From NCBI GenBank assembly GCA_031276055.1, contig JAISNW010000050.1, forward strand, positions 1 to 6,475: a DNA stretch of 6,475 nt, given 5' to 3'. The first letter of the stretch is position 1. The number at the start of each line of letters is the position of its first letter. This document shows, piece after piece, positions 1-6,475 of the stretch. This stretch comes from Deferribacteraceae bacterium (GTDB taxonomy: Bacteria > Chrysiogenota > Deferribacteres > Deferribacterales > JAISNW01). The notes below the pieces were generated by a model that worked only from the letters and a program-made list of their open reading frames with translations, did not search any database and had not been told where the DNA came from. The position numbers and the translations under genes were made by a program.

Positions 1-212
1 TAATAGCGTTAATGGCGGCGAATGCGATATTAGGAGTCATGGCGCGCATCATCCCCCAGATAAACCTACTGGTGGTGGGTTTTCCGTTGAAGATTGCGGT
101 GGGGCTTTTCATGTTCATGATGAGCTTAAACTTCTTTTACGCCGCCTTTGAAAAGGTCATCTTTAGCTATTTTAAGAATCTTCGGGAGATGATCAGACTT
201 TTTGCGGGTTAA
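1..212 (+). CDS. fliR: Flagellar biosynthesis protein FliR, C-terminal fragment
   Basis: This is the last 69 codons of a gene that enters from the left edge; the frame is open from base 3, so the ATG at 12 is internal. FliR is an inner-membrane component of the flagellar type III export gate, working with FliP and FliQ. The visible part contains the family's conserved C-terminal block: a segment reading ARIIPQINLLVVGFPLKI, then a hydrophobic membrane helix (GLFMFMMSLNFFYAAF) and a short polar tail. FliR proteins are usually about 250-260 residues, so roughly a quarter is present. The homologous type III secretion protein (SctT/YscT) is an alternative, but the VGFPLKI wording favours flagellar FliR. 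No flhB or other flagellar gene follows it on the right, so it is probably the last gene of its transcription unit here. Truncation is by the window edge, not by mutation. Confidence 0.88.
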   Translation, partial: IALMAANAILGVMARIIPQINLLVVGFPLKIAVGLFMFMMSLNFFYAAFEKVIFSYFKNLREMIRLFAG

Positions 213-298
213 GATACAGATTTCCCTTTACACTTTCAGCTAAATCAGCCCACTTTTTTTGAACTTGCCTCCAAAGTTGGTTACCATAAAACTCCAAT
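213..298. other. Non-coding spacer after fliR
   Basis: There is no credible gene on either strand. The stretch is AT-rich, with a run of seven T at about 254-260 and only a trivial 4-base palindrome (CCAA-AG-TTGG, 271-280). I see no convincing intrinsic terminator for fliR in it. It leads directly into the inverted-repeat element that starts at 299. Confidence 0.5.
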
Positions 299-361
299 CT
301 GCCTACTAAAAACCACCGTTTAAAATAGACAGATTTTTTTATGACATTTAGTTGAAAGCAG

Positions 362-390
362 TTGACTAAAAAATGAAAAGCTACTATTTA
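362..390 (+). promoter_or_regulatory. Possible promoter inside the inverted-repeat centre, facing the methyltransferase
   Basis: A TTGACT hexamer (362-367) matches the -35 consensus at five of six bases. Seventeen bases later TATTTA (385-390) is a weak -10, matching three of six. The site points toward the methyltransferase at 485 and lies entirely between the two inverted arms. A transcript from it would carry only the right arm in its leader. In AT-rich DNA such matches occur by chance, so this is tentative. Confidence 0.3.
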
Positions 391-434
391 TAGGCTTTGG
401 TGAGTTTAAACTTTTGATTAATTAAATTAAGCAT

Positions 435-468
435 CTGTCTATTTTAAACGGTGGTTTTTTATAGACAG
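435..468 (+). promoter_or_regulatory. Leader hairpin next to the methyltransferase ribosome binding site
   Basis: Within the right arm, CTGTCTAT (435-442) can pair with ATAGACAG (461-468) around an 18-base loop. The stem ends two bases before the Shine-Dalgarno-like AGAAGG (471-476), which is 8 bases from the GTG start at 485. Such a stem could influence translation, but it may simply be the end of the repeat element. Confidence 0.3.
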
Positions 469-484
469 GTAGAAGGCGGTTAAA

Positions 485-1099
485 GTGGGGGTAGTTCAAC
501 CTGAGGGAAACTATACGGATAAATATAACTATAAAAACCCTATAGCTAAATATCTTGTATCAAACTTCTTGAAATCTTTAGAAGAGTTATTGAAAAAAGT
601 TCAATTTTCTTCTTTATATGAGCCTGGCTGCGGAGAAGGGTATATATCAAAGCGGCTCTCAACGCTATATCCAACTGTGAATATTCTCTCCTCTGATCTG
701 TCTGCTAAAGTTATTAAAGAGGCTGGAGAGAGCAGCAGCGCTAAAAATCTAACTTTTGCGGTGGAATCTATATATAACTCCAACCACCCCGATATTTCCT
801 TTGACATAGTTGTCGCCTGCGAGGTTTTAGAGCACCTAGAGGAGCCTGAAAAGGCGCTTTTAAGGCTAATTCAGGCATCAAAGAAGTACCTTTTGTTATC
901 TGTTCCTAGAGAACCAATCTGGCGTCTTTGCAACATTGCAAGGGGAAGTTACCTTAAAGAGTTCGGAAATACTCCGGGGCATATTCAGCATTGGAGCAAG
1001 AGGGGTTTTTGCAGATTTGTGGAGAGATATTGCAACATCATTGAAGTAAAAACCCCTTTTCCCTGGACGATGATTTTATCTGAAAAGCGGGAGAAGTAA
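485..1099 (+). CDS. Class I SAM-dependent methyltransferase, substrate unknown
   Basis: The protein has 204 residues with a Rossmann-fold methyltransferase core. Motif I, which binds the S-adenosylmethionine carboxypropyl group, is EPGCGEG at residues 46-52. An acidic residue after strand 2 (D71) would contact the ribose. The motif II region is FDIVVACEVLEHLEEP (106-121), and LLLSVPREP (137-145) forms the next strand and loop. The N-terminus (VQPEGNYTDKYNYKNPIA) and a GHIQHWSKRGF segment (165-175) are typical of small stand-alone methyltransferases of this type, several of which sit near polysaccharide or glycosyltransferase genes; no such genes are visible here. The start is GTG 485: the frame is closed by TAG at 470-472, no upstream ATG exists, and AGAAGG (471-476) is well placed. 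The length looks complete. Regulation may come from the inverted repeat directly upstream. The acceptor (lipid, sugar, protein or small molecule) cannot be told from sequence. Confidence 0.85.
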   Translation: MGVVQPEGNYTDKYNYKNPIAKYLVSNFLKSLEELLKKVQFSSLYEPGCGEGYISKRLSTLYPTVNILSSDLSAKVIKEAGESSSAKNLTFAVESIYNSNHPDISFDIVVACEVLEHLEEPEKALLRLIQASKKYLLLSVPREPIWRLCNIARGSYLKEFGNTPGHIQHWSKRGFCRFVERYCNIIEVKTPFPWTMILSEKREK

Positions 1100-1117
1100 A
1101 ATTAATCTACTTCTCCC
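1089..1117. terminator. Shared hairpin between convergent genes
   Basis: GGGAGAAGTA (1089-1098) and TACTTCTCCC (1108-1117) are perfect 10-base inverted repeats around a 9-base AT-rich loop. The hairpin spans the stop codons of both the methyltransferase (1097-1099) and the lipoprotein gene (1107-1109). On the minus strand the stem is followed by a short GCTTTTC tract, as in a weak intrinsic terminator; on the plus strand no T-run follows. It is most likely a terminator for the lipoprotein gene and possibly a bidirectional block. Confidence 0.6.
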
Positions 1118-3743
1118 AATAGAACACGGGATAGCTATCCCCTTGAGGCGGCAGCCAAGGGGAGCTTTCATCAAATATCCAACCTAACCCCTCATACGTT
1201 TCTTGCAACATTAAAGCCTCCGCAGAAATAGTTGCTCCGTTGTTGCGTTTGTCAGTATCAGAGTCTTCTTTCTCGGAGTAATGATTATAATCTTTCAGAG
1301 TATCTATAGCTAGATTTTCTTTTCCAGCGTCTATACTCCCTATACGAAAGTAATCTTTCTTTCCATTCTGTAAATTATTTGCAGTTATAGAGAGGTTTGC
1401 AGCTATGCAATTCTTAACAGAGCCCGCGTTGCCCGCTATTCCACCTACCTTACTATCACCGTCTATATTCGCAGTAGAGTAGCTGCCTTCAATAGTGCTA
1501 GTTCCACTTGAAGTACCCCCAATTATACCCCCAACGTTAGTTCCGCCCTTTACTACCCCACTAGTATAGGAGTTTTTTATTGTTCCGTTGTTAGCCAATC
1601 CCGTGATGCCTCCAACATATTGAGAACCTTCAACGCTCGCCCCAGTGAAACATACATAATCAGCTTCAGAATTGTTTAGAACTCCAACTACTCCTCCAAT
1701 ATTATTAGTCCCTTCAACACTGCCTTCAGCGCAAGAGTTTTCTATACTCCCATTTTTCACTCTTCCCGCTATAATCCCCACACTGTTTTTACCTTTAACG
1801 CCATCATTCCCTGTTTTTACAGTTAAGTTTCTAATACGTCCAGCATCGACATAACTGAATAAGCCTATATTATCCACATTGCTGTTAATTTTTAAGCCGC
1901 TGAGAGTATAATAATCCCCATTTAAGAGCCCAGAAAAGTGGTTTGAGCCATTACAGAGCGGCATCCAACTTTCAGTGAGTTCTATATTATCTGTGAGGAT
2001 ATATTTTTTACTGCTATCCCCGCATGATATACCTTTCAAGCCTGCTTCACCGTGTATCTCTATAACTCCGCTCGTTGCATAGTATCGTCCGCCTTCTTCC
2101 ACAAGATCAGTAAGATGCAATTCAACTGCGCCGCCCTCCTGATCCGCTTTATACCAGATATCGAACAGTTCTTTTGCGCCCTCATACAATGTGAGTGCTT
2201 CCCCTATCGCAGCCCCTTTTTTCACAGATGTTTGAAAGATAATGTCTAGGTTTGCATCATAAAAGGCAGCCTCTATCTCTTCTTGTTCCGAGCTATAAAA
2301 AGCTAATAGGGTTGTATTGTCTTTTATAAAATAATCAGCAGTAAACAACTTTTCATCAACCTTCCAACCGATAAACTTCTCGCCTTCCCTATCTTCTAAT
2401 AGGGGCAGTTCCACTATAGATAGTGCAGAGTACTCAATCTCTAAATATGGGATCGCCTCCCCCTCAATGTAAAATGACGCCCAATAACTTTTCAATTCAT
2501 ATTTCGCCGAAAATGTAATATCTGAATAGAGCGTATGTTCATCCCCTGGTGATAAAAGCCCGTCAACTCCTGCAAGCTGCCAACCCTTAAAGTCAAAATG
2601 TTCTACTTCAACAGGAGGCGGCGGAAGTAGGATATTGCCTACTTCATCCGAGAAAAGTTCATTAACAACCTTTCCCTCAATATCTGTAAAGGATGCTTTA
2701 TATTCTACACGTTTATAAAAAGCGATAAAGTTTACATCTTTTGATAAGCGGTATCCAGAAGCTGCAGGCAAGAGCTCCCCTTCCCCATCAACCTTCCAAC
2801 CTTGAAAGGTAAAATACTGTTTGTCAGGAGGTGTAGGCAGAAGAATTTCATTATTAACAAGAGAAATGCTGGGTAAAACAGTTTCGCCGTCTGAGTCATA
2901 AAAACGAGCAGTGGAAAGATAAACAGAGACAAAGACTGCGGGTTCTAATAATAGCGAGTTAGAACCACAATAATACCCATTATTGATATTATTCCAGCAA
3001 AAGAGCGCTTCATAAGACGAGGCTGAGAGGCGAATCTCGGAATATGGCGTTTCAGCATCAAAATACTCTTCACCTATCACTAAACAATCTTTATAATCTG
3101 CACTATTGCAACTTTCGCCTTTCTCCCACTCTGAATAATTCTTTACAAGAAGGAATACTACGCTATATTTTTTGCGCTCAAATTTAGCAGTAAAGGTTAG
3201 AGTGCTTTGCATGGTGTATTCGCCCTGCATAAGCAGAATCTCCGCATCGCCGGCTTGCCAACCCTTAAATTCCCAATGCTTGGCGTCTAGTTCGCTGGGA
3301 ATATCCGGACTGCTGGGAATATCAATCTTTGCGCCCTTTTCAACCTCAATCGGAGAATGTATCGTTTCGCCGTTCTCATATAGAAAATAGGCGGTGACTT
3401 TAATAATATCCCCGCCTTCATCGCCGCCGCTGCCTTCTTTATCATCGCCTTCATCATCTCCGCCTGAATTATCAGGATCTTCTGCGTCTTCTTCAGAGTC
3501 TTCAGGATCTTCAGAGTCTTCGGAGTCTTCAGAATCTTCAGAATCTTCAGAATCATCTGAGTCTTCAGGATTATCATTAGGATTATCATTAGGATCTTCA
3601 GGGCTAATAGGCGTTTCAGACTGAGGTTTGCCGCTAATGCTATCATCTCCTGCCTCACTTGCACAAGCTGCAACGATGAATAAAAACGATATGGCAAGAA
3701 GAGCGCGCCCCAAAAACGAAAGGAGAAGTTTAGACCTTTTCAC
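1107..3743 (-). CDS. Large repeat-bearing surface lipoprotein (InlB-like B-repeats plus GLUG repeats)
   Basis: From GTG 3743 the product has 878 residues. It begins with a classical lipoprotein signal: KRSK, a hydrophobic stretch, then lipobox VAAC with Cys27 as the predicted lipidated residue. Residues about 45-112 are a Ser/Asp/Glu/Pro/Gly tether including five tandem SED units. Residues about 115-558 hold roughly six repeats of 65-85 residues, like InlB B-repeats (Flg_new/Listeria-Bacteroides family), marked by F-x-G-W at 159-162, 313-316, 385-388 and 457-460, with degenerate copies near 250 and 530. Residues about 580-790 form a GLUG region with NIGLFS (625-630) and VGGI-type motifs at 654, 681, 709, 736 and 765, spaced 27-29 residues apart, probably a beta-solenoid. 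The tail ends in a YPVFYWEK segment. Families with these repeats are mostly surface or secreted proteins, so a role in adhesion or contact with other cells is inferred, not shown. A TTG at 3773 would add 10 residues, but the GTG has TGAGG (3750-3754) six bases upstream and gives a normal signal peptide. Confidence 0.85.
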   Translation of the reverse strand: MKRSKLLLSFLGRALLAISFLFIVAACASEAGDDSISGKPQSETPISPEDPNDNPNDNPEDSDDSEDSEDSEDSEDSEDPEDSEEDAEDPDNSGGDDEGDDKEGSGGDEGGDIIKVTAYFLYENGETIHSPIEVEKGAKIDIPSSPDIPSELDAKHWEFKGWQAGDAEILLMQGEYTMQSTLTFTAKFERKKYSVVFLLVKNYSEWEKGESCNSADYKDCLVIGEEYFDAETPYSEIRLSASSYEALFCWNNINNGYYCGSNSLLLEPAVFVSVYLSTARFYDSDGETVLPSISLVNNEILLPTPPDKQYFTFQGWKVDGEGELLPAASGYRLSKDVNFIAFYKRVEYKASFTDIEGKVVNELFSDEVGNILLPPPPVEVEHFDFKGWQLAGVDGLLSPGDEHTLYSDITFSAKYELKSYWASFYIEGEAIPYLEIEYSALSIVELPLLEDREGEKFIGWKVDEKLFTADYFIKDNTTLLAFYSSEQEEIEAAFYDANLDIIFQTSVKKGAAIGEALTLYEGAKELFDIWYKADQEGGAVELHLTDLVEEGGRYYATSGVIEIHGEAGLKGISCGDSSKKYILTDNIELTESWMPLCNGSNHFSGLLNGDYYTLSGLKINSNVDNIGLFSYVDAGRIRNLTVKTGNDGVKGKNSVGIIAGRVKNGSIENSCAEGSVEGTNNIGGVVGVLNNSEADYVCFTGASVEGSQYVGGITGLANNGTIKNSYTSGVVKGGTNVGGIIGGTSSGTSTIEGSYSTANIDGDSKVGGIAGNAGSVKNCIAANLSITANNLQNGKKDYFRIGSIDAGKENLAIDTLKDYNHYSEKEDSDTDKRNNGATISAEALMLQETYEGLGWIFDESSPWLPPQGDSYPVFYWEK
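3507..3551 (-). repeat. 9-base tandem repeat coding for SED x5
   Basis: Five consecutive 9-base units (TCTGAAGAT and close variants on the minus strand) encode Ser-Glu-Asp repeats in the lipoprotein tether. Variation among units is only at third codon positions. Gain or loss of a unit would keep the reading frame, so slippage would change tether length without breaking the gene. Confidence 0.85.
3567..3595 (-). repeat. 12-base tandem repeat coding for NDNP
   Basis: The 12-base unit AGGATTATCATT (plus-strand reading) occurs twice in perfect tandem at 3567-3578 and 3579-3590, followed by a partial third copy (AGGAT). It encodes Asn-Asp-Asn-Pro repeats at the start of the lipoprotein's acidic tether, adjacent to the SED repeat array. 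Confidence 0.8.
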
Positions 3744-3762
3744 ACATAACCTCAATTTAGAC

Positions 3763-3795
3763 TTTAAGCCCAATAGCCCCGCGAAAAGGCTTAAA
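3763..3795 (-). promoter_or_regulatory. Leader stem-loop upstream of the lipoprotein gene
   Basis: TTTAAGCC (3763-3770) and GGCTTAAA (3788-3795) form a perfect 8-base stem with a 17-base loop, in the probable 5' untranslated region. The stem lies 9 bases upstream of the TGAGG ribosome binding site (3750-3754) and does not cover it. It would cover the alternative TTG start at 3773, which is another reason to prefer GTG 3743. Its function is unknown; there is no T-run after it. Confidence 0.4.
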
Positions 3796-3826
3796 TCCCC
3801 ATATTAATTAACTATATATATTAAGT

Positions 3827-3855
3827 ATTCTGCTAACTATTTATCGGCATATCAA
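3827..3855 (-). promoter_or_regulatory. Candidate sigma70-type promoter for the lipoprotein gene
   Basis: On the minus strand TTGATA (3850-3855; five of six matches to the -35 consensus) is followed after exactly 17 bases by CAGAAT (3827-3832; four of six matches to the -10). This would start transcription near 3820 and give a leader of about 75 bases containing the 3763-3795 stem-loop. The region is AT-rich, so chance matches are possible. Confidence 0.4.
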
Positions 3856-3874
3856 AAAAGATCACACCTTTTTT
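3854..3874 (-). terminator. Weak terminator-like inverted repeat at the end of atpC
   Basis: AAAAAAG (3854-3860) and CTTTTTT (3868-3874) are 7-base inverted repeats around a 7-base loop, overlapping the atpC stop. In the direction of atp transcription the second arm is a run of six T. The stem is almost all A-T, so it would be a poor terminator, and some read-through from atp into the lipoprotein gene is possible. Confidence 0.25.
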
Positions 3875-4278
3875 CTGCATTGTTCTGCTATATTGAACCG
3901 CAGAGCTGCCTTGTTATATCTATCGATATAGACAGCCTCATCCTCAGCCCCTTTATGCTTAGCAAGCTCCTGTTCGCTCTCGTCTTTTAAGATTTTGGCG
4001 GCGTCATAATCGATAGCATTGCCGAGTTCGGCGCTGTCCGCTAGAACAGTCACCTTATCATCTTTGACTTCCATAAAACCGCCGTCAACGGCGGCATATT
4101 CTGCAACTCCTGCTGTAGTATAACGGAACCCGCCGCTTCTTAGAGAGCAGAAGAGGGCGGCGTGGCCAGGCAGTATCCCCATATCGCCTTCACTGCCTGA
4201 TGCGTAAATCTCGTCTGTAGAGCAGCTTATTAGAAGTTTATCGGGTGTAACCAAATTTAATGAAAGTTTATCAGGCAT
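3862..4278 (-). CDS. atpC: F1F0 ATP synthase subunit epsilon
   Basis: The product has 138 residues, the normal length for the family. Epsilon is part of the rotating central stalk of the F1 sector on the cytoplasmic face of the inner membrane; it links gamma to the c-ring and in many bacteria restrains ATP hydrolysis. The N-terminal beta-sandwich is clear: LVTPDKLL near the start, the signature EGDMGILPGHA at 30-40, and AAVDGGFMEVKDDKVTVLAD at 62-81. Residues from about 88 form the C-terminal helical hairpin, rich in Lys, Glu and Ala. The ATG at 4278 lies three bases after the atpD stop, and its Shine-Dalgarno AGAGGT (4285-4290) is formed by the last codons of atpD, which implies translational coupling. 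It is the last gene of the atp cluster here; no atp gene follows. Confidence 0.95.
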   Translation of the reverse strand: MPDKLSLNLVTPDKLLISCSTDEIYASGSEGDMGILPGHAALFCSLRSGGFRYTTAGVAEYAAVDGGFMEVKDDKVTVLADSAELGNAIDYDAAKILKDESEQELAKHKGAEDEAVYIDRYNKAALRFNIAEQCRKKV

Positions 4279-4281
4279 ATA

Positions 4282-5694
<1,413 letters not shown>

Positions 5695-5703
5695 CTATCT
5701 GTT

Positions 5704-5709
5704 CTCCTT
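5704..5709 (-). promoter_or_regulatory. Ribosome binding site of atpD overlapping the atpG stop
   Basis: AAGGAG on the minus strand shares its first base region with the atpG TGA stop (5709-5711) and lies nine bases before the atpD ATG. Ribosomes finishing atpG would cover this site, which suggests coupled translation of the two subunits. Confidence 0.65.
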
Positions 5710-6475
5710 CATTTCAGAGCCTCAGCACCGTTCACAATATCAAGAAGATCCATTGTGATCGCCTGCTGCCGTGCTTTATTATAATTTAATACTAGTTTCT
5801 TGATCATATCATCCGCACTGCGGGTGGCATTGTCCATCGCCACCATGCGCGCCCCTTGCTCGCCTGCTGCAGATTCTAAAAGCGCATGATAAATTGAAAA
5901 ATCGATGCACCTCGGAACAATTTCATCTAAAAGAGCACGAGCGGTTGGTTCAAATATATAGTCAACATTTTCTTTCCCGTCTGTATCTGCAAAGGCTAGA
6001 GGGAGGAGTTTTTCCACCTTAGCCGCTTGATAGGCGACGGTGCGGAATTCATTATAAACTAGGTAAAGTTCATCAAAACCGCCTGAAAGAAAAGATTGTT
6101 TCACCTCGCGGGCGATGCTGCGGGCTGCATCAAAGGCAACCTTGCCTCCAAAGTTTATCCACTTTTCTAGTATGGGAAAGTTCTTACGCTTAAAAAAATC
6201 AAAAGTTTTCTTTCCTACAATAAAGAGTTTCACAGCAGCATCTTGATGCGATTCTGCAAAGGTTTGAACTAAGCGGTTGATATTGGAATTAAACCCTCCG
6301 CACAAACCTCTATCTGATGAGACCGCCAATAAAGCGATGCTCTTAATATCCTCTCTAGGTTTAAGGAAAGGACTCTCGCCTTTTGAGCGGCTTGCAAGGC
6401 TTGCCGCTGCCTCTCGTATCTTTTCAGAATAAGGGCGGGCGGCATTCATAGCTTCAACTGCTCTACGCATCTTTG
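5709..6475 (-). CDS. atpG: F1F0 ATP synthase subunit gamma, N-terminus cut by the window edge
   Basis: The gamma subunit is the central rotor shaft of F1. About 255 residues are visible, and the gene continues past the right edge. The ATG at 6470 is not the true start: the local reading KMRRAVEAMNAARPYSEKI matches the family's internal region after the first helix (usually KLRRAQEA...ARPY), so about 35-40 residues are missing. Counting from that Met, SSDRGLCGGFNSNINR at 51-66 is the conserved Rossmann-like core motif. The C-terminal helix signature runs from GARMVAMDNATRSAD (206-220) through NYNKARQQAIT to DIVNGAEAL at the end; it forms the coiled coil inside the alpha-beta ring. With the missing part the length would be about 290, normal for the family. 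Upstream genes (probably atpA and atpH) should lie to the right, outside the window. Confidence 0.96.
   Translation of the reverse strand, partial: KMRRAVEAMNAARPYSEKIREAAASLASRSKGESPFLKPREDIKSIALLAVSSDRGLCGGFNSNINRLVQTFAESHQDAAVKLFIVGKKTFDFFKRKNFPILEKWINFGGKVAFDAARSIAREVKQSFLSGGFDELYLVYNEFRTVAYQAAKVEKLLPLAFADTDGKENVDYIFEPTARALLDEIVPRCIDFSIYHALLESAAGEQGARMVAMDNATRSADDMIKKLVLNYNKARQQAITMDLLDIVNGAEALK

Larger units (their letters stand above)
299..468. repeat. Nested inverted-repeat element (36-base arms, 98-base centre)
   Basis: The left arm (299-334) and right arm (433-468) are reverse complements. Bases 308-334 and 433-459 match perfectly over 27 positions. The match then continues outward for 9 more bases with 3 mismatches (302, 303-306 region and 307 on the left). 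Each arm is itself bounded by a short inverted repeat: CTGTCTAT at 435-442 and ATAGACAG at 461-468 on the right, and the diverged CTGCCTAC at 299-306 with ATAGACAG at 325-332 on the left. The arms therefore form two 34-base modules (8-18-8) in opposite orientation. The centre (335-432) is AT-rich and has no gene. No target-site duplication is evident beside the arms. The geometry fits a MITE-like non-autonomous element, a remnant of an insertion sequence, or a pair of inverted recombination sites. I cannot assign a family. Confidence 0.8.

Noticed and set aside
12..212. A separate 66-residue membrane protein
   Set aside because: The frame is open upstream to the window edge and the sequence is the conserved FliR C-terminus.
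299..468. Integron attC recombination site
   Set aside because: The long dyad and 98-base centre resemble a large attC, but I do not see proper R and L core boxes (GTTRRRY with its partner), nor an integrase or cassette array.
213..484. tRNA or other structured RNA gene in the fliR-methyltransferase gap
   Set aside because: No cloverleaf or known RNA motif was recognised; the only strong structure is the inverted repeat.
3480..3600. CRISPR-like short repeat array
   Set aside because: The repeats are contiguous 9- and 12-base coding units with no spacers.
3394..3624. Plus-strand open frame rich in Ser (SSESSES)
   Set aside because: It is the antisense of the Ser/Glu/Asp repeat; its composition is explained by the repeat and it has no start context.
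3287..3697. Open frame of 136 codons on the minus strand overlapping the lipoprotein tether
   Set aside because: It is a frame-shifted reading of the low-complexity repeats (runs of KILKTLK-like residues). The lipoprotein frame has a signal peptide and recognisable domains, so this one is a shadow.
1107..3773. TTG 3773 as the lipoprotein start
   Set aside because: It lacks a good ribosome binding site and gives an unusually long polar N-region; GTG 3743 has TGAGG at six bases and a standard signal peptide. TTG cannot be fully excluded.
5709..6470. Complete atpG starting at ATG 6470
   Set aside because: Homology places this Met after the first helix of gamma, and the reading frame continues to the right edge, so the gene is cut by the window.

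Overview
The window looks like a flagellated, F-type-ATPase-bearing, moderately AT-rich Gram-negative bacterium. The ATP synthase subunits read like alphaproteobacterial proteins. The visible atpG-atpD-atpC order, with atpC closing the cluster, is normal for many bacteria. A lipoprotein with InlB-type and GLUG repeats, of a kind common in gut and other host-associated bacteria, suggests a host-associated alphaproteobacterium. That placement is inference from protein character, not from a search.

Layout, left to right. Bases 1-212 (+) are the C-terminal end of the flagellar export protein FliR, cut by the window edge. Bases 213-484 are non-coding and hold a striking nested inverted repeat (299-468): two 36-base arms, 27 of them perfectly matched, enclosing a 98-base AT-rich segment with a possible promoter. 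Bases 485-1099 (+) encode a small class I SAM-dependent methyltransferase of unknown substrate. It converges, with only 7 bases between the stop codons, on a large lipoprotein gene (1107-3743, -). A perfect 10-base hairpin spans both stops. The lipoprotein has a lipobox, a Ser/Glu/Asp tether encoded by tandem repeats, about six InlB/Flg_new-like repeats and a GLUG-repeat region. Bases 3744-3861 hold its probable promoter and leader and a weak terminator-like element for the atp operon. Bases 3862-6475 (-) are atpC, atpD and the 3' part of atpG, tightly spaced and probably translationally coupled.

The two ends (fliR and atp) are conserved core genes. The middle (about 213-3861) looks like an accessory insertion carrying a surface protein and a lone methyltransferase. 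The most interesting unexplained structure is the inverted repeat just upstream of the methyltransferase. Its geometry fits either a small non-autonomous mobile element or an invertible promoter segment. The sequence alone does not decide between them. No RNA gene, CRISPR array or transposase was seen.
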